A DNA stretch of 64,000 nt from Comamonadaceae bacterium. GTDB taxonomy: Bacteria > Pseudomonadota > Gammaproteobacteria > Burkholderiales > Burkholderiaceae_C. The stretch lies in the NCBI GenBank assembly GCA_027484575.1, contig JAIXSQ010000007.1, positions 372,001-436,000 on the forward strand, read 5' to 3'. The position numbers and the translations under genes were made by a program. A model generated the notes under the pieces. That model saw only the letters and a list, made by a program, of their open reading frames with translations, did not search any database and was not told where the DNA came from. Every line of letters begins with the position of its first letter. The stretch's first letter is position 1. This document shows, in pieces, positions 20,733-29,027 of the stretch.

Positions 20733-21761
20733 TCAGTGGCCGCGCTGCGTCAGCAGCGCATCGAGGCGGGGGAACACGCGGCGCGCGTTGCCCTCGAAGA
20801 TCGCGCGCTTGTCCTCGGCGCTCAGGAGGGTGCTGGCGTCGATGTAGCGCTTGGTGTCGTCGTAGTAGTGGCCGGTCTGCGGGTCGATGCCGCGCACCGC
20901 GCCGATCATCTCGCTGGCGAACAGCACGTTCTTGGTCGGGATCACCGTGTTGAGCAGGTCGATGCCCGGCTGGTGGTACACGCAGGTGTCGAAGTAGATG
21001 TTGTTCAGGACATGGTCCTGCAGCAGCGGCTTCTTCATCTCCTGCGCCAGGCCGCGGAACCGGCCCCAGTGGTAGGGCACCGCGCCGCCGCCGTGCGGGA
21101 TGATGAACTTCAGCGTGGGGAAGTCCTTGAACAGGTCGCCCTGCACGCACTGCATGAAGGCGGTGGTGTCGGCGTTCAGGTAGTGCGCACCCGTGGTGTG
21201 GAAGCAGGCGTTGCACGAGGTGCTCACGTGGATCATCGCGGGCACGTCGTACTCGACCATCTTCTCGTAGATCGGGTACCACCACTTGTCGGTCAGCGGC
21301 GGCTCTTTCCAGTGGCCGCCCGAGGGATCCGGGTTCAGGTTGATGCCCACCGCGCCGTACTCGCGGATGCACTTCTCCATCTCGGGGATGCAGGTCTTCG
21401 GATCCACGCCCGGCGACTGCGGCAGCATGGCCACGGGCACGAAGTGGTCGGGGAACAGCTGCGCGACGCGGTGGCACAGCTCGTTGCAGATCGCGGCCCA
21501 GGTGCTGGAGACCTCGAAGTCGCCGATGTGGTGCGCCATGAAGCTGGCACGCGGCGAGAACAGGGTCAGGTCGTTGCCGCGCTCGGTCATCAGCCTGAGC
21601 TGGTTGGCGACGATGGACTCGCGGATCTCGTCGTCGCTGATCGACAGCTCCGACACCCGGGGCTTGAGGGCGGCGTCCTGGATGCCGGCGATCTGCCGGT
21701 TGCGCCAGGTCTCCAGCGCCTTGGGCGCCGTGGTGTAGTGGCCGTGGCAGTCGATGATCAT
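20733..21761 (-). CDS. ligJ: 4-oxalomesaconate hydratase
   Basis: A 342-residue amidohydrolase-fold hydratase. The motif DCHGHYTTAPKALETW begins at residue 4. The middle has PAMIHVSTSC, HGGGAVPYHWGRF, and the end LFASEMIGAVRG, all matching LigJ/PmdE (COG2159 family). It adds water to 4-oxalomesaconate to give 4-carboxy-4-hydroxy-2-oxoadipate, the substrate of LigK encoded next. The ATG has a short leader of 34 bp from the ModA-like gene upstream. Confidence 0.95.
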   Translation of the reverse strand: MIIDCHGHYTTAPKALETWRNRQIAGIQDAALKPRVSELSISDDEIRESIVANQLRLMTERGNDLTLFSPRASFMAHHIGDFEVSSTWAAICNELCHRVAQLFPDHFVPVAMLPQSPGVDPKTCIPEMEKCIREYGAVGINLNPDPSGGHWKEPPLTDKWWYPIYEKMVEYDVPAMIHVSTSCNACFHTTGAHYLNADTTAFMQCVQGDLFKDFPTLKFIIPHGGGAVPYHWGRFRGLAQEMKKPLLQDHVLNNIYFDTCVYHQPGIDLLNTVIPTKNVLFASEMIGAVRGIDPQTGHYYDDTKRYIDASTLLSAEDKRAIFEGNARRVFPRLDALLTQRGH

Positions 21762-21795
21762 GGGGTGGTGTCTCCTCGCAGGTGTGTGGGGTGCC

Positions 21796-22485
21796 TCAGG
21801 CCGGGTCCATGCCGTGCCGGCGCTTGGCCCCGGCGCAGGCCGCCGAGGCCAGGAAGTCCAGCGCCGCGCGCGCGGCCTGCGGCTGCGCGCAGGTGGCGGC
21901 GATGGCGCCTGAGAAGGTGGTGGTGATCTGGATGGCGGGCGGCAGCGGGCCCAGCACCGTGAGGCCGGCCACGTCCTTCAGCTCGCTGAACTGCTGGAAG
22001 CCCAGGGCCGCGTCGCCCTGCGCCACCAGCTGGCCCACGGGCACGCCGGGACGGGCCTGCACCAGCCGGTCCTTGAGCTGGGCGTCGATGCCCCAGCGCG
22101 CGAACAGCTGCAGCAGCGCGGTGCCGCTGGGGCCGGTGGAGTAGCCGATGGTGGGCGCCGCCAGCACCGCGGCGCGCACGTCGGCTTCGGTCGCGATGGC
22201 GGGCGTGGGCCCGCCGGCGCGCACCGCCACCGCCACGCCCGAGTGCACCAGGTCCACGCGCGGGCCAGTGCAGGCGCCGGCGGCCAGCAGCGTGTCCAGG
22301 GCGTCGGAGGCGAGCACCACGAGGTCGAAGGCCTCGCCGGCCTGCACGCGCCTGGCGGCGTCGACGCCGCCGACCGAGTCGAAGGCCAGGGGCGCCCCGC
22401 CCTGCTGCGCCCAGGTGCCGGCCAGGTCGGCCAGCAGCGCCTTGGTGGCCATGGACGAGATGCCGCGCAGGGGAGTGGTTGCCAT
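21796..22485 (-). CDS. ModA-fold substrate-binding-domain protein lacking a signal peptide
   Basis: A 229-residue protein with the two-lobe fold of molybdate-binding ModA. It aligns by eye through [37 protein letters not shown] and [17 protein letters not shown]. True ModA proteins begin with a Sec signal; this one starts directly at the first beta strand, so it should stay in the cytoplasm. It is the first gene of the protocatechuate operon, 34 bp before ligJ. No modB or modC is near. Its role is unknown: it could be an intracellular ligand sensor, or an enzyme using the binding fold. Confidence 0.82.
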   Translation of the reverse strand: MATTPLRGISSMATKALLADLAGTWAQQGGAPLAFDSVGGVDAARRVQAGEAFDLVVLASDALDTLLAAGACTGPRVDLVHSGVAVAVRAGGPTPAIATEADVRAAVLAAPTIGYSTGPSGTALLQLFARWGIDAQLKDRLVQARPGVPVGQLVAQGDAALGFQQFSELKDVAGLTVLGPLPPAIQITTTFSGAIAATCAQPQAARAALDFLASAACAGAKRRHGMDPA

Positions 22486-22535
22486 GGCGGGCGATTCTGG
22501 AAGGGCCCTTTCCGGCCGCCAAGCCGGCGCACCCG

Positions 22536-22566
22536 CTATCAGCTAGAGCATTCGGGCATAGCTGCG
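22536..22566. promoter_or_regulatory. Candidate LysR operator in the pmd-lysR divergent promoter
   Basis: CAGCTA (22540-22545) and TAGCTG (22559-22564) form a 6-bp inverted repeat with a 13-bp spacer, a normal geometry for a LysR site. It lies in the 102-bp region between the pmd operon and the divergent LysR gene. The wider pattern CTATCAGCTA-N12-ATRGCT recurs upstream of the Liv-type operon (34790-34817). Confidence 0.5.
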
Positions 22567-22587
22567 GCCGGTCACTACACTTGCGGC

Positions 22588-23499
22588 ATGGATCTGCGCC
22601 AGCTCGAATACTTCGTCCGGGTGGCCGAACTCGGCAGCTTCACGCGCGCCGCCATCGAACTGGATGTGGCCCAGCCGGCCCTGAGCCGGCAGGTGCGCCT
22701 GCTCGAGGTGGAGCTGCGCCAGACCCTGCTGGTGCGCAATGGCCGCGGCGCCGTGCCCACCGAGGCCGGCAAGACCCTGCTGGAGCACGGCCGCGGCATC
22801 CTGCACCAGGTGCAGCGCGCCCGCGAGGACCTGGGCCGGCTGCGCGGCGGCCTGTCGGGCCGCGTGGCCGTGGGGCTGCCCAGCAGCCTGGCGCGGGTGC
22901 TGACCGTGCCGCTGACGCGCGCCTTCCGCGAGGCCATGCCGGACGCGCGCCTGTCCATCAGCGAAGGCCTGTCGCAGGGCCTGGAAGCCGGGCTGTCCAG
23001 CGGCCGGCTGGACATCGCCGTCCTCTACAACGTCCAGCCCTCGCGCGAGGTCGAGGCCCAGCCCCTGTTCGACGAGGCCCTGCTGCTGGTGCAGGCCCGG
23101 CCGCCCGGCCTGCCCGAGGACCCGCCGCCCGGCCCCATCGCCCTGGCCGAGGTCGCGCGCCTGCCGCTGGTGATCCCGACCCGCCCGAACGCCATCCGCA
23201 TGCACGTCGAGTCCTGCCTGGCCGCCATCGGCGCGCGGCCTGAGGTGGCGCTGGAGATCGACGGCGTGCCCGCCATCCTCGACCTGGTGCGCGATGGCGC
23301 CGGCAGCGCCATCCTGTCGCGCAACGCCCTGCTGCACGCGCCGCGGCCCGGCGACTACACCGCCCGGCCGATCGGCGAGCCGCCGCTGCGCATCCGCCTG
23401 TCGCTGGCCACCAGCGCCACCCGACCCGCCACGCCGGTGCAGGAAGCGACGCTGCGCCTGATCCGCGAGGCGGCAGGGCGGATGGTGGAGCGGGTCTGA
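22588..23499 (+). CDS. LysR family regulator, probable activator of the protocatechuate operon (PmdR-like)
   Basis: A 303-residue LysR protein. The helix-turn-helix is at residues 4-62 (FTRAAIELDVAQPALSRQV) and the effector domain follows from about residue 90. It is divergent from the pmd operon, the position of PmdR in Comamonas. A possible -10 box TACACT ends only 6 bp before the ATG, and no ribosome site is visible, so the mRNA may be leaderless or nearly so. A Bug gene follows on the same strand after 13-67 bp. The effector is inferred to be protocatechuate or a cleavage product. Confidence 0.9.
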   Translation: MDLRQLEYFVRVAELGSFTRAAIELDVAQPALSRQVRLLEVELRQTLLVRNGRGAVPTEAGKTLLEHGRGILHQVQRAREDLGRLRGGLSGRVAVGLPSSLARVLTVPLTRAFREAMPDARLSISEGLSQGLEAGLSSGRLDIAVLYNVQPSREVEAQPLFDEALLLVQARPPGLPEDPPPGPIALAEVARLPLVIPTRPNAIRMHVESCLAAIGARPEVALEIDGVPAILDLVRDGAGSAILSRNALLHAPRPGDYTARPIGEPPLRIRLSLATSATRPATPVQEATLRLIREAAGRMVERV

Positions 23500-23566
23500 C
23501 GCGAGACCGGCCATGCGACCGCCCCGCGACCCTCCCCGCCCCATGCCCCGCCCCATGCCCCACGCC

Positions 23567-24556
23567 ATGCCCCACCCCACCCGCCGCTCGCTGCTGCGCG
23601 CCGCCGTCGGCAGCGCCGCCACGCTCGCCCTGCCAGCCGTCGCCCAGTCCTTCCCGTCCAGGCCGATCCGCCTGGTCGTGCCCTTCACCCCCGGCGGCTC
23701 CAGCGACCTGCTGGCGCGGGCGGTGGGGCAGGAACTGGCGAAGTCGCTGGGCCAGCCGGTGGTGATCGACAACGTGCCCGGCGCGGGCGGCTCGCTCGGC
23801 GCCGAGCGCGTGGCGCGCGCGCCGGCCGACGGGCACACGCTGCTGATGGGGCACATCGGCACGCTGGCGGTCAACCCGGCGCTGTACCCCAAGCTCGGCT
23901 ACGACCCGGTGCGCGACTTCGCGCCCGTGGCCTGGGTGGCCCGGGTGCCCAACATCCTCGCGATCCATCCGTCGGTGCCGGCGCGCACGCTGGCCGAGTT
24001 CGTGCAGCTGGCCCGCAGCCGGCCGGGCGCGATGAACTACAGCTCGGGCGGCAATGGCAGCGCGGCCCACCTGACGATGGAAGTGCTCAAGCTGGCCACG
24101 CGGATGCCGCTGGTGCACATCCCCTACCGCGGCGCCGCACCGGCCGTGGCCGACGTGATCGCGGGGCAGGTGCAGGCGGTGTTCACCGGTGCGCCGGCGC
24201 TGCTGCCACACGTGCGGGCCGGCAAGCTGCGGGCTGTGGCCGTCTCCAGCCCGAAGCGCATTCCCGCGCTGCCCGAAGTGCCCACCGTCGCCGAAAGCGG
24301 GGTGCCCGGCACCAAGGGCTTCGAGGCCGACCAGTGGTACGGGCTGGTCGCGCCCGCCGGCACGCCGGCCGAGGCCCTGCGGCTGCTCAACCAGCAGGTC
24401 AACCGCGCCCTGGCCAGCCCCGAGGTGCAGGCCCGGCTGGCCGGCGAAGGCGCCGAGCCCACGCCGGCCACGCCCGAGGCCTACGGCCGGCTGATCGCCG
24501 CCGAGGTGCAGCGCTGGGGGCCGGTGGTCAAGGCGGCGAACATCCAGCCCGACTGA
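23567..24556 (+). CDS. Bug-family solute-binding protein
   Basis: A 329-residue periplasmic binding protein. The leader HPTRRSLLRAAVGSAATL ends near PAVAQS. Family motifs are PFTPGGSSDLLAR, DNVPGAGGSLGAE, SSGGNGSAAHLTME and HIPYRGAAPAVAD. Four in-frame ATGs (23513, 23543, 23555, 23567) lie within tandem CCCCATG units. The last is chosen because it puts the twin arginine near residue 5, as in other Bug proteins; no ribosome site decides the matter. It follows the LysR gene and is convergent with the molybdenum-enzyme genes. Confidence 0.88.
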   Translation: MPHPTRRSLLRAAVGSAATLALPAVAQSFPSRPIRLVVPFTPGGSSDLLARAVGQELAKSLGQPVVIDNVPGAGGSLGAERVARAPADGHTLLMGHIGTLAVNPALYPKLGYDPVRDFAPVAWVARVPNILAIHPSVPARTLAEFVQLARSRPGAMNYSSGGNGSAAHLTMEVLKLATRMPLVHIPYRGAAPAVADVIAGQVQAVFTGAPALLPHVRAGKLRAVAVSSPKRIPALPEVPTVAESGVPGTKGFEADQWYGLVAPAGTPAEALRLLNQQVNRALASPEVQARLAGEGAEPTPATPEAYGRLIAAEVQRWGPVVKAANIQPD

Positions 24557-24583
24557 GCCCCGGGGCTGCCCGTCCTGCCGCCA

Positions 24584-26623
24584 TCAGGCCTGCGCCTCGA
24601 TCGCTGCCCGGATCCGCTGCGGCGTCAAGGGCAGTTCGCGCACGCGCACGCCCAGGGCCTGCGCCACCGCGTTGCCGATCGCGGCGACCGTGGGGCCGAA
24701 GCTGGCCTCGCCCGCGCCCAGCGAGGGCTCGGTGCTGTCGGCCAGGCCCACGTCGATCGCCGGCACGTCCGAAAAGCGCATGATGGGATAGGACTCCCAG
24801 TCGCGGCTCGTGATGCCCTGCCGGTCGAACTGCACCGCCTCGAGCAGCGCCACGCTGGTGGCCTGGATCGCGCCGCCTTCGAGCTGCGCGGCGGCGCCGT
24901 CGGGGTTCACCACCAGGCCCAGGTCGGCCTCGACCACCAGGCGGCACACCCGCACCCGCTCGGCCACCTCGACCTGCGCCACCACCGCGCACCAGCCCCC
25001 GGTGCCCTTGTAGCGCGCGTAGCCCAGGCCCCAGCCCTGCCCCTCGCCGCCCGCGCGTCCCGGCGCCCAGCCCGCGCGCGCGGCGGCACGTTCGAGCACA
25101 GCCCGGCCCCGCGCGTCGTCCAGGTGGCGCAGCCGGAACGCCAGCGGATCGTCGCCTGCCGCCTGGGCGAGTTCGTCCATGAAGCCTTCGGCCGCGAACA
25201 CGTTGAGCAGCGCACCCAGGCTGCGCAGGGCCGAGGCGCGCACGGCGGGGTCGAGCACGCGGTGCGCCACCACCCGCAGCGCCGGAATCGCGTAGCCGGG
25301 CACCGCGTTGCGGTCGGCGCCGCCGCCCATGGCCGCGCCCACGTTCATCGCCGGCAGCACCGGGAACGGCTGCGCCGTGTGCCAGCTGCCCAGCAGCGTG
25401 GGCGTGGGCGCGCGGCCCGGCCGGCTGCTGTGGCCGGGGCTCCAGAGCACGTGCGACCAGCGCACGATGCGGCCCTGCGCATCCAGGCCGGCCTCCAGCT
25501 GCGCCAGGCCGGCGGGGCCGAACGGCGCCTCGGTGAACTCCTGCGCACGCGTCCACTGCAGCCGCACCGGCCGGCCCGGCACGAGGCGCGCCAGCCAGGC
25601 CGCATCCCAGGCCACGTCGTCGGCGCCGTTGTGGCCATAGCAGCCCGGCCCCTGCGCATGCTGCACGACCACCGCGTCCTCGGGCAGGCCAAAGGCCAGC
25701 GCCAGGTCGCGCCGCAGGTTGTACGGCCCCTGCGTGTGCGACCACACCTGCAAGCGCCCCGCCTGCCAGTGCGCCAGCGCGGCCGAGGGCCCCATGGCGG
25801 CATGGGCGACGAAAGGCCGTGCGTAGGCCGCCTGCAGCGTGCGCACCTCGGCGCCCCCTGGCGGCCCGGCCGGCGCCGCGCGCTCGGCCACCACCGTGGT
25901 CTCGTGCGGGCCGCGCTGCAGCCAGCCGCGCAGGTCGGCGGGATCGGGCAGGGCCTCGGGTGTCGCCCAGTGCACCGCGGCCTCCAGCCGGCGCCAGGCC
26001 GCATCGGCCTGCGCGCCGGTGGCCGCGAGCAGGCCGAACTGCCGCCCGTCCTGCACCACCTGCAGCACGCCGGGCAGCGCCCGCACCGCGTCCAGGTCGG
26101 CCGACCGCAGCGTGCAGCCCGGGTGCGGCGGCCGCAGCACCCGGCCGTGCAGCAGGCCCTCGGGCGCGAGGTCGTGCAGGTAGCGGAAGTGCCCGGCCAG
26201 CTTGTCGGGGATGTCCAGCCGCGGCACCGGCCGCCCCACCACACCGCGCTGCGGCGCCGGCAGGGCCTGCCCCGTCGCCGCGCGGGCCAGCGCACCGCTG
26301 GCCTGCAGGTCCAGGTAGCCGCCCCCGTGCGCCGCGCGCAGCGCCCGCACCTCGCGGCAGACCTGCCGCAGGGCCGCGCCCGAGTGCTGCAGCGACAGGC
26401 TGCCCGAGGTCACGCCCTCGTCGGGATGGCTGCCGGTGCGGGTGGCGCTGGTACGCACCCGCGCCAGCGGCAGCCCCAGTTCGTCGGCCACCACCTGCGC
26501 CAGGGCGGTGAGGATGCCCTGCCCGATCTCGACCTTGCCCGACAGCACGGTCACGCTGCCGTCGGCCTCGAAGCGCAGCCACTGGTCCAGCCGCGGCGCG
26601 GCCTGCAGGCTGCCGGCGCTCAC
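24584..26623 (-). CDS. Xanthine dehydrogenase-family large subunit, molybdopterin-binding (IorB-like)
   Basis: A 679-residue molybdenum hydroxylase subunit of the aldehyde oxidase/isoquinoline 1-oxidoreductase type. Cofactor-binding signs include SGKVEIGQGILTAL near residue 30, RPFVAHAAMGPSAA, GPGCYGHNGADD, and the C-terminal GAGEASFGPTVAAIGNA. The catalytic base position is in the last of these (Glu in GEAS). The GTG start at 26623 overlaps the small-subunit stop by four bases. Such enzymes hydroxylate N-heteroaromatics or oxidise aldehydes. The substrate is unknown, and there is no FAD subunit gene nearby, which fits the IorAB two-subunit arrangement. Confidence 0.9.
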   Translation of the reverse strand: MSAGSLQAAPRLDQWLRFEADGSVTVLSGKVEIGQGILTALAQVVADELGLPLARVRTSATRTGSHPDEGVTSGSLSLQHSGAALRQVCREVRALRAAHGGGYLDLQASGALARAATGQALPAPQRGVVGRPVPRLDIPDKLAGHFRYLHDLAPEGLLHGRVLRPPHPGCTLRSADLDAVRALPGVLQVVQDGRQFGLLAATGAQADAAWRRLEAAVHWATPEALPDPADLRGWLQRGPHETTVVAERAAPAGPPGGAEVRTLQAAYARPFVAHAAMGPSAALAHWQAGRLQVWSHTQGPYNLRRDLALAFGLPEDAVVVQHAQGPGCYGHNGADDVAWDAAWLARLVPGRPVRLQWTRAQEFTEAPFGPAGLAQLEAGLDAQGRIVRWSHVLWSPGHSSRPGRAPTPTLLGSWHTAQPFPVLPAMNVGAAMGGGADRNAVPGYAIPALRVVAHRVLDPAVRASALRSLGALLNVFAAEGFMDELAQAAGDDPLAFRLRHLDDARGRAVLERAAARAGWAPGRAGGEGQGWGLGYARYKGTGGWCAVVAQVEVAERVRVCRLVVEADLGLVVNPDGAAAQLEGGAIQATSVALLEAVQFDRQGITSRDWESYPIMRFSDVPAIDVGLADSTEPSLGAGEASFGPTVAAIGNAVAQALGVRVRELPLTPQRIRAAIEAQA

Positions 26624-27111
26624 GGCGCCACCCCGCGGTCCGCCGCCAGCGCACGCGCGGCGCGCAGCACCGCACGCACGATGCGTGGGTGAGCCCCACA
26701 CCGGCACAGGTGCGCATCCAGGCCCGCGCGCACCTGCGCCTCGGTGGGGTGCGGCAGCTGCTGCAAGAGCGCCGCCGCACCGGCCAGCACCCCCGAGGTG
26801 CACCAGCCGCATTGCAGCGCCTGCTCGGCGGCGAAGGCCTCGCGCAGGGCGCGGCCCTCGGGCAGCGCGCCGTGGCCCTCGACCGTCACCACCGCCTTGC
26901 CCGCGACCGCCCACAGCGGCGTGTCGCAGGCGGGCAGCGCGCGGCCGTCGACCAGCACGTGGCAGCTGCCGCACTGGCCCAGCCCGCAGCCCAGGCGGGT
27001 GGCCACGAGGCCCAGGTCCTCGCGCAGCACGTCGAGCAGGCGGGTGGCCGGGTCGGCGGCCGGGGCGCAGGGCGCGCCGTTGAGGGTGAAGCGGATCGGG
27101 GCGGTGGTCAT
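26620..27111 (-). CDS. (2Fe-2S) small subunit of molybdenum hydroxylase (IorA-like)
   Basis: A 163-residue protein with two [2Fe-2S] clusters. The plant-type cluster uses Cys42, 47, 50 and 62 (CGLGQCGSCHVLVDG). The second uses Cys101, 104, 136 and 138 (CGWC, CRC). It carries electrons from the molybdenum subunit encoded next, with which it overlaps by four bases. The short form without fused FAD domain is the IorA/CoxS type. The electron acceptor is probably a cytochrome encoded elsewhere. Confidence 0.94.
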   Translation of the reverse strand: MTTAPIRFTLNGAPCAPAADPATRLLDVLREDLGLVATRLGCGLGQCGSCHVLVDGRALPACDTPLWAVAGKAVVTVEGHGALPEGRALREAFAAEQALQCGWCTSGVLAGAAALLQQLPHPTEAQVRAGLDAHLCRCGAHPRIVRAVLRAARALAADRGVAP

Positions 27112-27132
27112 CGTGTCTCCGCCCCCATGCTC

Positions 27133-28092
27133 TCACCCACTGCGCACCAGCGGCATCAGGGCAACCACCGCGCTGAGCGTGAAGAACGAGGCCACCGTCG
27201 TGCCCAGCTGGGCCGCGGCCGCCATCGCGTCGTTGCCGCTCTTCTGCGCCAGCACCGGGTAGATGCCCAGCATGGGCACCGCGGCCATCAGCACCACCGT
27301 CTGCTGAAGCACCTGCGGCATGGGCGGCAGCAGCAAGACGAGGCCCAGCGCCACGAGCGGGTGCAGCGCCAGCTTGCAGGCGGCGATCACCGCGGTCTCG
27401 CGCACCCAGCCGCGCAGGTGCAGCCCGGCCAGCGTGCCGCCGATCACCACCAGCGCCACCGGCGAGCAGGAGGCGGCCAGCAGTTCCACCGGCCGCTGCA
27501 GCGCCGCCGGGAGCCGCCACTGCAGCAGCGAGAACACGATGCCCACCAGCAGGCCCAGCACCATGGGCGTGCGCAGCAGGTTGCGCAGGGCCTGCCAGGC
27601 TGCCGCCCGCATGCGCGCCAGCCGGCCCGTGCCGGCGGCGCCCTCGCCGGCCTCCGACAGCGCCAGCGCCAAGGGCAGCAGCAGCAGGTTCTCCACCAGC
27701 ATCGCCATCGCCAGGCCGACCGCGGCGGTCGAGCTGCCGAACAGCTGCGCCACCAGCGCCACGCCGATGAAGCCGCTGTTGGGACAGCTGCAGCCCATGC
27801 CGACGATGGCGGCGGCCGGCAGCGGCTTGCCGGCCCGGCGCGCCCACAGCAGCCCGGTCGCGAAAGCCGCCAGCCCGCCACCGGCGAAGGCGAGCAGGAA
27901 GGCGGGCTCGAGGATCTCGGCGAAGCGCCGGCTGGCCAGCGCGTTGAACAGCAGTGCCGGCAGCGCCAGCCGCAGCACGTAGCCGCCCAGCACCCGCATG
28001 TGCTCGCGGGCGAACCAGCCGGCGCGCACCGCGACCCAGCCCAGGGCCATCAGCAGGTACAGCGGCGCGGTGACCGCGAGGACGCCGCCCAC
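27133..28092 (-). CDS. AEC family (auxin efflux carrier-type) transporter
   Basis: A 319-residue inner-membrane protein with about ten hydrophobic segments and the membrane-transport-protein fold (PF03547). Marks are LRLALPALLFNAL near residue 40 and GCSCPNSGFIGVAL near 110, the conserved Asn/Gly region of the family. Bacterial members carry malonate, malate or other small carboxylates. The start is GTG at 28092, one base after the stop of the upstream dehydrogenase gene. Its substrate here is not known; the molybdenum enzyme downstream suggests the two may share a compound. Confidence 0.9.
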   Translation of the reverse strand: MGGVLAVTAPLYLLMALGWVAVRAGWFAREHMRVLGGYVLRLALPALLFNALASRRFAEILEPAFLLAFAGGGLAAFATGLLWARRAGKPLPAAAIVGMGCSCPNSGFIGVALVAQLFGSSTAAVGLAMAMLVENLLLLPLALALSEAGEGAAGTGRLARMRAAAWQALRNLLRTPMVLGLLVGIVFSLLQWRLPAALQRPVELLAASCSPVALVVIGGTLAGLHLRGWVRETAVIAACKLALHPLVALGLVLLLPPMPQVLQQTVVLMAAVPMLGIYPVLAQKSGNDAMAAAAQLGTTVASFFTLSAVVALMPLVRSG

Positions 28093-28093
28093 C

Positions 28094-29017
28094 TCAGCGC
28101 GGCACGTCGCCGTCGGGCCGCGCCGCCCGCGCCGCGATCAGCCGGTCGGCGTAGTCCTGCCAGCGCGCGTCCTTGGGCAGCCCGGCGAACACGCCGGCGG
28201 CGGCCGCATCGGCCACCCACTGCTGCTTGTCGGCGATGGCCGCGGCCATCAGCGGCGGGAAGCCCGCCTCGCGCACGTTGGCCGCAGCCTCGCGCATCTC
28301 CTCGGCGCGGCGCTGGCCGTGCTGCACGACGCGGCTGAAGAAGTACGCGCCTTGCCTGTGCCAGTCGATCTGCGGGAAGGTCTCGGCCAGCGTGGGCAGC
28401 ACATGGTCCTCGACGCCGTGAGCCCGGGCCGTCGCGTAGCTCTCGATGACGATCGCCTCCAGGCCCTTGATCATCACGCTGCGGCACAGCTTGATCGCGC
28501 TGGCCACGCCGATCGCTGCGGCCACGGGCCTGGCGTCCAGGCCCCAGCCGGCCAGCATCGGCGCCAGCGCCGCGGCCTGCGCGCCGCCCAGCAGCATGGG
28601 CACGCGGATGCCGTAGGGCGGCACCGAGGTCATCACGCCGGCCTCGACGTAGTGCGCGCCGGCCGCCTCGACCAGCGCGGCGCAGTCGCGCTTGGTGCCG
28701 GGCGAGGCCGAGTTCAGGTCGAGGAACAGCTGGCCCGGCCGCAGGTGCGGCGCGGCCTCGCGCGCCACGGCCAGCGTGTTCGAGGCCGTGACCGCCGAGA
28801 TCACCAGGTCGCTCGCGGCGCACAGCGCGGCCATCGACGGCTGCGCCGCGATGCCGGCGGCCTGCGCATGCGCGGTCTCGGCGGCCGCGGTCGCCGGCTG
28901 CGCGAACTTGAGGTCCCAGGCGCTCACCTGGGCGATGCCGGCCTGGGCCGCGAGCCCCGCCGAGAAGATCTTGCCGACCTCGCCGTAGCCGACGAGCCCG
29001 ATGCGCTGGATGGTCAT
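28094..29017 (-). CDS. NAD(P)-dependent oxidoreductase, 3-hydroxyacid/6-phosphogluconate dehydrogenase-like (DUF1932)
   Basis: A 307-residue beta-hydroxyacid-dehydrogenase-like protein. The N-terminal Rossmann motif is GLVGYGEVGKIFSAGL (residues 7-22), followed by LFLDLNSASPGTKR and a C-terminal DUF1932 helical domain with KLCRSVMIKGLEA, which contains the lysine of the active-site region. Members oxidise small 2-hydroxy- or 3-hydroxyacids. The stop codon is one base before the AEC transporter start and the Bug gene ends 10 bp upstream of its ATG, so these genes form one transcription unit. Confidence 0.87.
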   Translation of the reverse strand: MTIQRIGLVGYGEVGKIFSAGLAAQAGIAQVSAWDLKFAQPATAAAETAHAQAAGIAAQPSMAALCAASDLVISAVTASNTLAVAREAAPHLRPGQLFLDLNSASPGTKRDCAALVEAAGAHYVEAGVMTSVPPYGIRVPMLLGGAQAAALAPMLAGWGLDARPVAAAIGVASAIKLCRSVMIKGLEAIVIESYATARAHGVEDHVLPTLAETFPQIDWHRQGAYFFSRVVQHGQRRAEEMREAAANVREAGFPPLMAAAIADKQQWVADAAAAGVFAGLPKDARWQDYADRLIAARAARPDGDVPR

Positions 29018-29027
29018 GCGGTCACCT

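Noticed and set aside
21796..22485. A molybdate transporter protein (ModA) for the nearby molybdenum hydroxylase
   Set aside because: It lacks a signal peptide, modBC are absent, and it is in the protocatechuate operon, not with the molybdenum enzyme on the other side of the LysR and Bug genes.
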